From assembly GCF_020882245.1 (NCBI RefSeq), contig NC_083599.1, positions 54,028,748-54,092,747 on the forward strand: a stretch of 64,000 nt of DNA. Reading direction: 5' to 3'. Each line of letters starts with the position of its first letter. Position 1 is the first letter of the stretch. The position numbers and the translations under genes are program-made. Source of the stretch: Rhopalosiphum padi. Taxonomy: Eukaryota > Arthropoda > Insecta > Hemiptera > Aphididae. Of the stretch, positions 25,245-37,247 are shown piece by piece. The notes beneath the pieces were generated by a model that saw only the letters and a list, made by a program, of their open reading frames with translations, was not told the origin of the DNA and made no database searches.

Positions 25245-25560
25245 TCAGTTCACTCTCGCGCTGTCCCGTCCGCCCGATCGTGCGGTGAAGCGGGGAAAGA
25301 TCTGCCTACCGAAAGCACGTTCAGTACGCGCGTTGGCGGTCCTCTCCGAGACGGCGTGGTCGCGAGAGAGAGCGTTATCAGAGGCTTGGGCGCGATCGTA
25401 CCGATTTGGACTGGCCGATGATCGCCATGCCCAGCGCCCCCGCTTTCAGCTGCTATGCCCCTGATAACTACGCCGATCGCCCATTCATTTGGGCGGCGTT
25501 TTCGAGTGCGTAAAACGCGGATCACGCGAAAAAAGGCCGTAGGCGGTTGGCAGGCCGGTG
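25245..25560 (+). promoter_or_regulatory. Candidate plus-strand first exon with TCAGTT initiator and GTAAGT donor
   Basis: TCAGTT at 25245-25250 matches the arthropod initiator and sits exactly where AT-rich DNA (TATAATAATATTA upstream) changes to CpG-rich sequence. The CpG-rich segment ends at a near-consensus donor, GGTG|GTAAGT, at 25561. A transcript from about 25247 would have a leader exon of about 314 nt. It contains several ATGs. One at about 25419 opens a frame of about 31 codons that stops inside the exon. One at 25455 stays open to the donor (35 codons, phase 1, basic sequence). Whether the exon is coding cannot be decided. No downstream plus-strand exon was identified with confidence. 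Confidence 0.42.
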
Positions 25561-25659
25561 GTAAGTCGGCGCGAGCGGTCCGCCGGTCCCTCTCGCGCGA
25601 AACCAGTGTGACCTCCGACACCATAACGGCGATTGGAGTGTTCATTGTTTTCACGTGAC

Positions 25660-28600
25660 GCTATAATAATAATATCGTAATTATATTTGTTTTCATTTAT
25701 CGTGACGTATTCATGTTGTTACGATTATCGACCGTTTTCGTTATGAGTTATTTTCTTTTAGAATATTTCGCTTGTACATCTCGATTCTCGATGTCCAACA
25801 GTGAACACGCACAAGAACTACGTGGATGTGTGGTATATATATTTTCATATCCATTTTCGAATTGTTTTTATTTTTGATAATCGAGTGAAACCATAAATAC
25901 ATAAATGTGACGTAGCTCTCGCCTTTGTATAGACTTGAGAAATAATAGATTTTGGGATTTGGATTTTGTACGATTTTTGACTTAGTGTGTGAAACGGAAA
26001 ACATGTACGGAACTTCAGTAGCGATCGGTCTACAGAAAAATTCGATAAGAAAATTTTAAATGCTTATAAATAGATTAAGGCAAAATATTTTAAAAATGTA
26101 TAGAAAATGTTACTATTAAAATATTTTGTTAAAACTGAAAAACAAACATCGATGCAAAAGAGCGTTCATCACTCCGCGCAGAAGCTAAAAAGATCAGTGG
26201 AGAAATATTTTAAACCGAAATCATAACTTTCTAATTTAATATAATAAATTTCCAATCTTTGAGAATGAAAATAGCAATTTATAAAACAATAAAATTAATT
26301 ATAATATTAATTTAATTTACAATTATCTAGGTAATAGAATTGTGATTAACATTACGGAGACTTATCTTTGTTTCTTATTTACGTATACAAACAAATTAAA
26401 AAAATATATAAACCTATATTTTTATTATTATTTTAAATAATAACTTAGCAAACAATCAAGTATTGCAACTGACAACTAATAAAGACCAATTTCAAATAAC
26501 TGCAGATTTCCCATTAATAATTTTTACAGCATCACTAAATTAAGCCATTTCATTCTAAAATTAGCAAGTTGCTATTAAAATATAGTGCATAGCTACGTGA
26601 GAATATAAATAATATAAAATAATATTATATATGTATATATAATTATACTATTATATGTCTAGGTATGTAAATATAAAATGTAATATACAAATATAACAAC
26701 TTACAAGCTTAGTTTTTAAGGGGCGTTACTAAATTTACTAATATTTTTGTAATAAATATATTATGTTATAAATACTTACAATTCTTCAAAGTTGTTAGCT
26801 GTAGTTTTTTTTATATTTTTTCTCAAAAACTACCTACCAGACAAACCAAAAATGAAAATAGTGCATTCAATAAGTATAGGAGCGATGTATGAAACTATAT
26901 GAGTTTTTTTATTGCCTTAAAAAGTTTTCTCGGGAACAAAAATATATCTTTTGTTGTGAAACCAATGCTTCTATTAGTCCTATTAACTCCGCTTAAAATG
27001 TTAAAATGTTAGTTTTTCCCACAGATATATAAAGTTCCTTATGATTAAAACTATTGTATTTTAACGAACAGTTCTACCAACTGGTGAAACTCTATGTTCA
27101 CAAAACTAAATACCTAGGCTCTATGTTATAATTTTATCATAAATTCGTCATAAAATGACTAAGTTCAGTTCTCGATTTTGTAAAAGTTTAACAGTTTAAC
27201 CCAGTGGTAATGGCGTTGCGAACATAAGTCCCAAACGAGCAATTGTCCTCGTCAAATGTTGACCCAGTACCACTATAATTATTGTGAATCAACATTCCTG
27301 TACACTATATTTTTAATAATGCAAAAGAATGTAGGACGTTTTGGGCAAACCAAGGCTCATTGATAAAATTTTATGACTAAAATTGTGTAAATACAGAAAA
27401 AAAATGTTGCCACTTAATCAAATTGATACCAATATCAAAGGTGGGTGGTTTAAAATTATATATTATTTGCCCGTAGTTAATATATCACTTGCCACGCCAC
27501 TGTGCTAAACTTTAATCTGTTTCTTGCACTGAACATTACTTAAGATTTTATTCTATTCAATTTTTAAGTTTACAAAGAAGTTAAGTTAATATTCACAGAC
27601 ACTGGGGAATATTAAAATTTATATATATATATGTATTTATCTGTACTTCATTAATCACATATAGGACATAGGTACCCGAGAAAAATAATATATAATAATA
27701 ACATTTATAGCCAATACGGCAATACCTATTGATACGTACAAAAGGATCGATTTTATAATATATTAAACATGTTTTGATGGTTTTCCATTTGATTAGATTT
27801 CAGCCATTTCGAATATTAAATCCTTATTAGGTAATAATATAATTTTTTTTTCATTAAGATTTTTTTCCGTGAAAGAAAAAAAATGACTTAATACGTCATT
27901 CTAATCAGTATAATATGCTTATAAGCATCAAATTCTAATAATATTTTAAAAATAGATGCCCAAGAATAATACGAATATATATTTTTATTATTATTATTTT
28001 TTTTTTAGTGAAAAAAGGAATTTTTCTTTATTATAAGTATTTATAAGTAAGATATTATGTAGTAATGATACCTTTACTAATAATACCATAATCCAGCTTT
28101 GCATCCGATTTTATTTCAGGTCAACCACAAATCGAAATTTACCTTCTCGTAAAATGTATCAGTCACAAACTATTTTGTGCTTGAATAATAAAGTTCTTTA
28201 GCTTACGAATTACGATGGATTTTAAACTACATGTTAATTATAAGAAAATATTACATTCAAATAGATAAGTAGGAATTAGGATTATATAGGTAAATACAAC
28301 GAATTTAGCTTCGAAGAATTTTAATTTAGATTAATATCTAAGAGTGAACTATTGAAGGCATCTTTGGGTAAGCTTGTAATGATAAAATCGTACAATATTT
28401 GACCTACACTAAAGATTAAACTATTAAAACATATCTATAAATTATTTTATTTCTAACAAGACTCGGCTATAACTACCTTTAAATATTATCTATTGAAAAA
28501 TAACAAATAAGGAGTACCTAAATAAATTACATTTTAAAGCATTAGAATTTTATTTATGTGTGTGAAACACTTGTTTTTTCAACATTAATTAAATTGATTA

Positions 28601-29330
28601 CTGTTTAAAACGGTTAAGAATCTTTACTGCCTAATGGTTTGTTAGCTTATTTTTCCTACATCAACCATCAATGAGAGAAAAAATAAATAATAAAAGTATT
28701 AATTTACAACTTTTTTTATATTTAAAGCAATGCAAGTAATGCAACCATTCAGTATGTACGTGTAATCGTGTTTGCACTTCGTGTAAATTATGAACCTACA
28801 TAATGATTATGTAGGTGCAACTATATGATTGCGTCCTTAATATAATGATGAAAATGTAAACATATTTTTTCAATATTTTCCAAACTTTCAAAACTTGGTG
28901 AATATAATTCTTCGAACATGACCTCAATTTTTATTTTTATTTCTTGAAATGTATACAAACCATATAATATAAAACTGTTCATTATATAACCACACGGATA
29001 GACAAGGAAAAATAAGCTAGACATTCTCAAATAGTCAAATCAATATGTTGACAATCTAACAACAATTAGTACAATTAAATCTTCAAATTTAATTTTAAAA
29101 AACAAATTTATTCGCTTATACAACAATCGCAGTCATTAGATATTATATACATTTATAGTATTTATTAGCGCAATTGAAAAAATTAATTATATTGGTAGTT
29201 ATTATAGGTATAGTAAAATAGATTTAGGTAGTGCCGGTAAATTATCATAAGAAATAATTGCAATTAGCAGTTTATACCACCACTCACCAGTAAAATACTA
29301 AAATATACAGAAAATAATATAGGTATTACA
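25660..29330. other. AT-rich non-coding stretch
   Basis: No supported gene. A somewhat less AT-rich pocket at 27180-27280 has no recognisable RNA or repeat structure. The short minus-strand frames at 25741-26004 and 28821-29030 have no domain, signal peptide or splice context. Confidence 0.45.
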
Positions 29331-29332
29331 TT

Positions 29333-29889
29333 CAGGCCCAGATTGGGCAGACGAGCTACCGCGCAAAGCAGGGTGGGCCGCAAGATTATTATAATACATG
29401 GGCCGCTTGCGCTAAAATATTATTCTATGTTTATGCCTTAAAATTTTATTTTAACACTATCGTGTACACAAGTAAAATGTGAAACAACATTTTCAAAACT
29501 GAAATACGTTTTCAATAGACTGCGAAACACGTTAAGTCAAGAGAAATTGGATACATTTTATTAATGAACGTTGAAAAATATATTTTGTTAAATATTAAAA
29601 ACGAATAACGATGACATTATGTATCTAATTACAAAAAAAAGTGATGAATTAAAAAATATACTATTATATTAGTATTATATTATTGTTATTTAGCATCCTA
29701 CTGCCCCCCAATAAAAGCTTGATCTTATGCGATTAAAAAAAAAAAAATTGTGGGCCGTTGAATGAGTTTGGGGGAGGGGCTTAGCTCCTAAAAGCCCCTA
29801 ATTGTACTTATGTATATGGAAAACTTGTAAGTTAAATGGCCGGTGAAATTACTGTGCTCGGTAAGTTTCTGGGTCCCAATCCGGGTCTG
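29333..29889 (+). mobile_element. Decayed hAT-like DNA transposon, internally deleted
   Basis: The left end is CAGGCCCAGATTGGG. The right end, read as reverse complement, is CAGACCCGGATTGGG, matching at 13 of 15 positions and beginning with the CAG typical of hAT termini. Inside, 29451-29608 translates to a broken transposase C-terminus. The flanking 8-mers (ATTACATT and GGTACATA) do not match, so no target duplication is visible. The element is short for an autonomous hAT, so it is a deletion derivative. Confidence 0.65.
29451..29608 (+). pseudogene. hAT transposase dimerisation-domain remnant
   Basis: The plus-strand translation LTLSCTQVKCETTFSKLK, then NRLRNTLSQEKLDTF, matches the C-terminal dimerisation region of hAT transposases. 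The family pattern is a CExxFSxLK motif followed by RLRxxxSQExL. A one-base frameshift at about 29555 is needed to continue into LLMNVEKYILLNIKNE before a stop at 29606-29608. The rest of the transposase (BED finger, DDE catalytic core) is absent, so the copy is dead. Confidence 0.75.
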
Positions 29890-32590
29890 GGTACATACAA
29901 TTATATTACATATTATATCGGTCGCTGATTAGAAAATAAATTATTTAAACTTTAAAAAAGAATTGTTTTAAAAATAAAAATTAATTCGATTTTATTTTTA
30001 TTATATTTGATTATGAACAATAATGATATACCTATAAATATAATTAGGTAATAATAATATATAGTTGTATAAATACGAATAATATATTTATTATTTATTT
30101 AATAATAATGATAAACAGATTTATTTAAAATAAATATACAATTTATACTTTTATTTTATTAAATATTTGTTTTATTGATATTGATATAAGAAAACATAAT
30201 AAATTAATAACACAATAAGTGGCGTACCCCTACAAGGTTAGGTCCACTCTTTTTTATAGACGATTCAACAGTTTATAATGTCAAATTATATTATCTTATT
30301 TACAAAACTACATTTTTTTTAAATAACTACCTATTTTTTTTTTTTTACTAATTGTTATCGTTATAAATCAAATAGTGCACTGATTTTTAATTAATATTGC
30401 ATTTTTTTTTTGTTTATTTTTCTTAACAATAATTGTTAATGAACAAAACAATAAAAACGTAATACTTCGTACTAGTAATCATTATTTTTGTAATAATAAA
30501 ATATATAAATTATGTCTGTATCTTATATATATTACAGTACCTACTATATTATTATGATAATAATTTATTTAAACAAACTATACACAATTTTGATTATTAC
30601 ATTTTTAATAATATATATCGTAGTTAAAATAACAAGTTATGTTTAATTTTTATTATGGACTGTACCGACTTTTACAACAATTGTTGTATAAGAAAAAAAT
30701 AGTTTTTAAGTGTTTGACTTAACTTCCTGTTCTTCTATATAATTATGATATACATTATAGTATTATACATATCTGATTGTAGCACCCTGCAGTCTATGAG
30801 AACATTTTTTCGTTTTAGGCTTTCAGCTAGGATCCAAAAGATTTTTTTTTATTATTATAAATGACTTATTGGAAATAAGAGAACCTTAAACTTTATTTGG
30901 GTTTTTCAGTCATTTCTTATGAAATATTGCGTAGTAATTAAATATTTAAAATAACACAAATCATACAATTTTTAATCGCAAATATTAAAAGGCTGCTAAA
31001 AAACGTACCTACCTAAATAAAAGCTTGATTTGTTTCAAACTACAAAATAAATTATACAGACATATAGTTCTAATACCATCATATCAATGATATAATTTTA
31101 CAACATGTAATGAAAAATAAATATAAACAATATCTATTTTTAATGAAATCTTAAATAATTAGTATGATTTAAAATATCATATGGATTATAGTTTTTCGTA
31201 TGCGATAATTTACAACGTCCAAATAGAGAATAATATATTGTCTCTATTTTACCCTGTGCTTTAGCGAGATGTATAAAAATCTGAGCGCAGTCCACTTATA
31301 TAATATTATTATTATATTACCTAGATATTACCTAATCTAATATTATTATTATTATTATTATTACTATATTAATCTAATATTATTATTATTATTATTATTA
31401 CTTTATTAATCTATTATTATTATTATTATTATATTAATGATTAATCTTATGTTATTATTATTGTCTTTTTAAGCAAACTAGGTCAACGACAGTTTGCAAA
31501 CAGAACAATAATGGTACCTAATTAATATTTGTATATAATAATATTAGCTAATACAATGTAAATCTACAAAAAATAATATTGATAGTGAAAAATGTTTTAT
31601 TTTAATTACCGATACATTTTATTATTTCCTATCTCGATAAATATCCAAGTGGTTTACGCAAAATAAACTAAACACAATATAAACACGAACGTGTTATGTT
31701 TAAAGTCTATATATACATATTATATTTTACATTGTATAGTATACAAGTAGACAGTAGTAGGTAAGTACTTATTGCTACGACCTACGTAAATATTTATAAT
31801 TCCATGTAATTTTGATACGCCTTTTTAAAAATATAAATATATAGGTTAAAATATTATAATTTATGACACTAATCTCCCGAGACAATTTATGGACGTATGA
31901 TAATTTAGGGTTCCGATATGTGTAATATATTTTATCTTTATCAATGATGAATGAGTTATTAATTATTGGAACTAGCCGTTATAAAGGTATAATAATTATT
32001 ATCACATCGAAATGATGTTCTAAACTATGAATAGGGAATAATAATATGATATTAGTATTGTACCTATATTATAAAAAACTGCGCTACAATAGTAAATTAT
32101 ATAACAGTATTTTTTCGTGTATAATTTTGAAGGTTACACGTTTCTATAGATAAAACTGTTTAACTGTCGAATACTTATGTTCTTTTTAATCAATTATTAT
32201 GATAATACATCACTATCATTTTTATTATTAAAGTGCTCGCAGTTTTTTAGTAGAGCATATTATCTACTTATTTATATTTCTAACAAATAGGCACAATAAT
32301 ACAAACTATAGTAGGTATAATTAATATTCGAGTCGCACGAATTTTAGTTTTCAATTTTTACCATTTCCCTAAAGAGTTTTATCATAATATTTAAATAACC
32401 ATGAATATCGCTATATGAATATCTATATAGTTTTTTCTCGAATATTATTTATTCAACTCTAATGCGTGAAATTATAGCTAGTACCTAGCTAGACATAAAA
32501 CATGAATATTTCATACATTGTCTACGATGTGTCAACATAATATTAAGTTTTACATTTTAATATTTTTTTTTTTTTTTTAATATTTTATAT
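29890..32590. other. AT-rich non-coding stretch with ATT repeats
   Basis: No gene seen. It contains long T runs (30320-30350, 30401-30410) and an ATT-based tandem block at 31331-31433. There is no recognisable transposon end. Confidence 0.5.
31331..31433. repeat. Tandem TAATCTA(ATT)n repeat
   Basis: Three consecutive modules of TAATCTA followed by an ATT/TTA run of variable length and a TACTATATT or TACTTTATT linker, each about 37-40 bp. This is a compound microsatellite/minisatellite likely to vary in copy number. Confidence 0.8.
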
Positions 32591-32596
32591 TTATGA

Positions 32597-32621
32597 AAAC
32601 CGTTACAAAATGTAACGGTTT
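32597..32621. repeat. Perfect 11-bp hairpin, 3-base loop
   Basis: AAACCGTTACA, AAA loop, TGTAACGGTTT. It lies about 100 bp from a longer perfect palindrome at 32724. In either orientation it would form a stable RNA or cruciform hairpin. Confidence 0.85.
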
Positions 32622-32723
32622 ATCAAGAAATCAATAACATGTAAATACACATAGATGTAACAGTTAACGGACGACAAAAAAAATAACATCCGACCAAGGA
32701 TTCTGAATTAAATATATATAAAC

Positions 32724-32749
32724 CACGAATTAAGATATCTTAATTCGTG
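32724..32749. repeat. 26-bp perfect palindrome
   Basis: CACGAATTAAGAT is followed immediately by ATCTTAATTCGTG, 13 + 13 bases with no mismatch and no loop. The surrounding sequence is not palindromic. Confidence 0.9.
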
Positions 32750-33491
32750 ATATAAACGTAACTTGAATTTCGAATAGAGTCTTTCTAAATCATTAAAAAT
32801 AATGTTAAAGTGTTTTACAGAATCAGACATCAGTAGCGAATAGCGATTAACTGCAGGACGTGGGGCATGAATCGTGGCTATAGGTATATCTTAGGATAAA
32901 CCATCAAATTCCACCAAAAGTAATGAATAGTTTTAATTTTAAACAATGCAATATGATTTACTTTAAATTTGATAAATAAGTTATTCAAATTTCAAAAATA
33001 TAAGAACAATTAGGTACAAAAAAAAAAACATAACTTATAAGGAATCTTGAATTATATTTTCAAACTAGGTATCTGAAAAAGAAACAAACATTTTAAATGT
33101 CTGCTTATGACAGATGAATATTGTCTAACGGCTAACGAATAAAATTTAAACTCCAAACGCCTATAAAAATTAAAAATATGACTGTATTTTTAATAATTTG
33201 TACAATTAATTATAACCCGTTATATAGGTAAAAATGTATATGGAACTTAAAAATTCCAACTTTCACATTTTTGTGAGAGAAACAAACATGTTATCAATAT
33301 AAATCAATCTTGGGTTAGGTAAAAATTTAAAAAAAGTTATAATATTTATAAGCTACCTATTTAGTCACAATTTTGAAGTATTATTTTGCTTAATTAATTC
33401 TTAATTAATAGGTACTAACTTAGTTGTTATATTATTTAACTTTAAATATTTAGTAATTACTACAATTTTATTTATTAAATTACTCCTGAAT

Positions 33492-33593
33492 AATGATGCC
33501 TTTGTTCTTTGTAATGATTGTGGACTTGGACTTTCTCCTTAAACCATACGACATACTTTGAGCAAGTGTACCCACTATCTTTATATTAAATGA
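33492..33593 (+). pseudogene. Non-LTR retrotransposon ORF2 C-terminal zinc-knuckle remnant
   Basis: The plus-strand frame reads NDAFVLCNDCGLGLSP, one stop (TAA at about 33540), then TIRHTLSKCTHYLYIK. The CxxC...TxxHxLxxC arrangement is the C-terminal CCHC finger found after the reverse transcriptase in insect R1/Jockey-type LINEs. Nothing of the reverse transcriptase is recognisable upstream, so this is a small dead fragment. The family assignment within LINEs is tentative. Confidence 0.55.
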
Positions 33594-33644
33594 TCGTACA
33601 AGGTTTAAGGTTACAACACTATTTTAGGCCCTACATTGTTCTGC

Positions 33645-33740
33645 TCACTGGCACAACCAAGGGGGGTGTTTTAGGTGTCTGAATAGTGAACACCCCCGGA
33701 CCCCCCTTGAAAAGATCTTGCGCCACAGTTTCTGCTATGG
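33645..33740. mobile_element. Small inverted-repeat element fragment (GGGGGGT / CCCCCC arms)
   Basis: CACTGGCACAACCAAGGGGGG near 33648 is followed by CCCCCGGACCCCCCTTG and then TTGCGCCACAG near 33717-33729, forming imperfect complementary arms. This resembles a truncated or foldback transposon end. The superfamily is not determined. Confidence 0.45.
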
Positions 33741-35520
33741 CGCTATGCGCCTATGAAAATTATATTTTACAACGATTATATTTTTTTTGTTGACAATTAA
33801 TTATTCTTCGTTATTGTCATTGATAATCAATATTTTTTCTTATAATACCTAGTAATAATAACATATGGTATACATTATAGGTACAACACTTTCTTGTGTC
33901 ATTCAAAATTTCAACTGATAACACGTATTAAGTTAATGATAAAAAATTAGACAACATTCTGAACATTCTGAATGGGTACAATAATATTCATTATAATAAA
34001 ACTGTATTCATAATTCATATATTAATATCTAAATTATTTCTTAGAAAATCGAGACAATGGATTCGTCACTTTGAAAATTAAAAACTTATGGTAAGTTGTT
34101 AAATAAGTTTTTTTTCTTTAAACAAGCACTTAATTATTATTGTGAAAAACTCTAATCCTTAGATTAAAATCAAGTAGGTACATAACTTTCAAATTATTAA
34201 ATTAACTACATATATATATTTATTGATACGACATCATAAGCGTTTCAGACTCATGTACGACCTGCAAAATTTAACAGCACATGACGTATAAATGTGATAC
34301 TAAATAATATTGATGTTTCTTTTAATAAAAATTTTTATCTACTTAATTATTATTTTTTGTACTCATAATAAAGTAATTATAATGATTTTTTAAATTTAAA
34401 ACTCTTCATCCCCACTTGGATTCACATTTATATATTAAGCTTGTGCACAACCTGCAGATTACGAAAAAAGGTCTAGACACACCTATATCAAGAACATAGG
34501 TATTAGGTACTTATTAACTTTATATTGTTATTTGTTTTCAAAGAACTTATTCTAAGTTATAAACTGTATGAATAATATAGGAAGGCATCTAAAAAAAAAG
34601 AAAGAAGTAAAGTCAGTAAACACTTATCAGTATTTCCTTTAACAATAGTTTAAATCATTAAATTTGTTATGGACCAAATTATATTGTAAAAATAATCAAA
34701 TAGCTAACTTTAAAGGTTTCAATTTTTTTAGTTGTTTATCTAGTGTATCACACATACTAATTTCTTAATCAGTACTTGTCTTGTTCCAGTATCATTCTAA
34801 TACCAGTGTTTTCTATTAAATATTTTTCTCAATACTGTTATATACACTTAAAATTTCCTTGTCAGCTCTCATTAGTATATTCTTTCTTACCACCATTGTT
34901 CTCATCTGTGTCAGTGTGCATTACCAATTGGAAAATACTGCCATAATTAGTCAACGATATGTTTCAATTGGATAATATGCTTTGTCTATCATCTTAAGTT
35001 TATTATCTTTTCTTATTTATTATTTTATACATTTTTCATACACATCATTTTGAGAATGTTATTAGTTATTAGTTATCATTGATTATTTATATTTAATCAT
35101 ACTTATGTCAATAAATTCATCATTCTAATTTACCAAAAAAAGTTCTTAACATAATTAAACTTTAAATTGGAAATTGTAATTATTAATTTATTTTTTTATT
35201 ATTTATCTATTACTGTGAAAATTAAGTATTTAACCATTTTTAGGATTTCTGGTATTTTTATTCATTTATCTATCTATAATTAATAATTATGTAGCACAAA
35301 ATTATGCCCAACAGCCGAATCAATGCACAATTAACATTTGAAGTATATTATAAACATGATTTCAAAAATATACATATCTTATTGTTTAAATATTTAATTT
35401 TGGATAAATAATATTATATACTATTTCACTAAATTAACATTAACATTTATTTCTATCTTTGTTGTTTTAATTATTGAAGTTATATTATATTATTTTATTA
35501 ATTCTGATTAATTATATTTA
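33741..35520. other. AT-rich non-coding stretch
   Basis: I see no gene, RNA or clear mobile-element end. Confidence 0.5.
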
Positions 35521-35533
35521 TAGATGGACAATC

Positions 35534-35944
35534 CATGTTGGATATGAATTTAATGGCATGAATGTACAATGTGTAATTTATAACGGAATTAAACCTATTG
35601 ATGGCCAATAAATTAATAATTTTGGATGACAAGTGAAAAATTATTACAACATAAAATCTGTAAGTAAAACCCTTCTAGCGTGTTACCAAATTTAACTATA
35701 CATAATATCTTTCTTATAAAGGTGTGTATAGATATGTATAGATATTGTATAAAGAATTTTAGGTCAAATTCTTTAAAAGTCAATATTTGAATAGTTTTGA
35801 AATGATCATGAATTACTAAAGTAATGAAGATTTCCCTATTTACAGGTACTTATCAATAGCAGATGCTGGGAGAATTTTCTAGCAAAAACCTGTTTATATA
35901 TTTTAGCATCTGAAAAATGGACAGTCAAAGCAGCTGGTATTCAA
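35534..35944 (+). pseudogene. Exon-like fragments of an unidentified protein, with stops
   Basis: After an acceptor-like TTATATTTATAG, the plus strand translates WTIHVGYEFNGMNVQCVIYN, then GIKPIDGQ, stop (TAA), INNFG, stop. It has a donor-like ATCT|GTAAGT near 35659. A second open piece after TTTACAG at about 35846 reads VLINSRCWENFLAKTCLYIL, then ASEKWTVKAAG, IQFTNVQN and stop. The composition (Trp, Cys, Gly and balanced charge) is clearly more protein-like than the surroundings. The protein is not recognised. In-frame stops suggest a decayed gene copy or transposon ORF rather than a functional gene. Confidence 0.35.
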
Positions 35945-36589
35945 TTTACAAATGTACAGAACTAAATGAACATAGATCATATAAATAGTAGTTTTTTACT
36001 AGGTATAATATTATTTTATTCAGAAACATATAATTGTAAAATTGATTATTTTTTTGCAAAATAATGTATACAACGTAATTACTAATTAATGTTTAAACCT
36101 ATTAAATCCAAACATTTCTACTATTAATGGGTTATTTTTAAATCGGCTGAAAAAGTAATTTTGGCAGTCAATTAAGTTAAAAAAAAATATTATTTTAACT
36201 TCTTAATTTCACTTATACTTTTTAACTAGTTAGTACCCTTCATTATAAGTAATAAGTTATTAAAAATATCTATAAATATTTTATTAAAATATTGTGCCAT
36301 CAACTATAGCTTAATAATTAATTAACTTTAAAATTGTACGATAAATTCTAGCTTAAAAAATATATTAAATGTAATTATTTGTTTAATTTTTGTAAATATA
36401 TTAAATTGCCCAATTTTTTCTTAGTCTTGAGAATTAATAATTATTGTAAAAATTAAAAAAAAATTAAATTAATTTTTAAAAATTTGTAAGAAATAAAAAT
36501 TAAAGTAAAGAGTAAATGTAATTCGTAAATTTCATTTTAATTTAAATTAGTCAATTTTGTGATTTAGAAAATAATTTTTAGTTTAAAAG

Positions 36590-36815
36590 AACTACTATAG
36601 AACAAATTTTATCCAGCACACAGACAAAAAATAAATAACACATATTATGACAACATTATATGTGTTATTGTTGTAAATTATTATTTTTGATAAATATTAT
36701 TGGTTTTTAAATAATGTAAATATGTAAATATGTACTTAAAATTTTGATGGCTCGCAAAAAAATTTCAGATTCCTAATGTGGCCTTTCAAAAATATTAATT
36801 GGTGACCCCTGCTTT
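36590..36815. mobile_element. Possible hAT-type MITE remnant end
   Basis: The segment ending TTGGTGACCCCTGC at 36800-36812 reads, in reverse complement, as GCAGGGGTCACC, which looks like a CAGGGG-type hAT terminus. The left end is not clear and no coding remains. This is assigned by end-motif resemblance only. Confidence 0.3.
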
Positions 36816-37247
36816 ATATTGTATTAGTGGTTTGGTTTTAATATTGTAAATTATATTATAATTTGTTTATTTTAGTTATAAACTAAAATAAAAATTACCT
36901 ACCCTATGTCAATATAATATATTTTTAGTGAATCTAGATCAAAATATTCACAGAAATTTAAAAATTTAGAAAAACATTTTTATTAATAAACACAAACATT
37001 TTAAAATATCTATAAACCTAAATAATATAACTATATTTTCTTATCAAAATTAGTTCAAATATTAAATTTTAAAATTGCAAGCATAGAAAATTTTATTTTA
37101 AATAAAATGACTGATTGTAACTTGATTTTGTATGTATATTTGTATGTTCTATGTTTGGTACTTTTGTGTTCTTCTTAGATAAAATCTCTCCCCAATCCAC
37201 CTCAGAGTTGAACTTTTAATTTTTGTTGAAAGCTATAATAATAAATA

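Noticed and set aside
25250..25654. 134-codon minus-strand frame
   Set aside because: Stop-free mainly because of high CpG content. No domain, and it overlaps the better-supported plus-strand leader with initiator and donor.
27180..27290. Possible tRNA-derived SINE because of CCCAGTGGTAATGGCG
   Set aside because: It has a weak A-box resemblance but no B-box (GGTTCGANNCC) at the right distance and no fold that I could construct.
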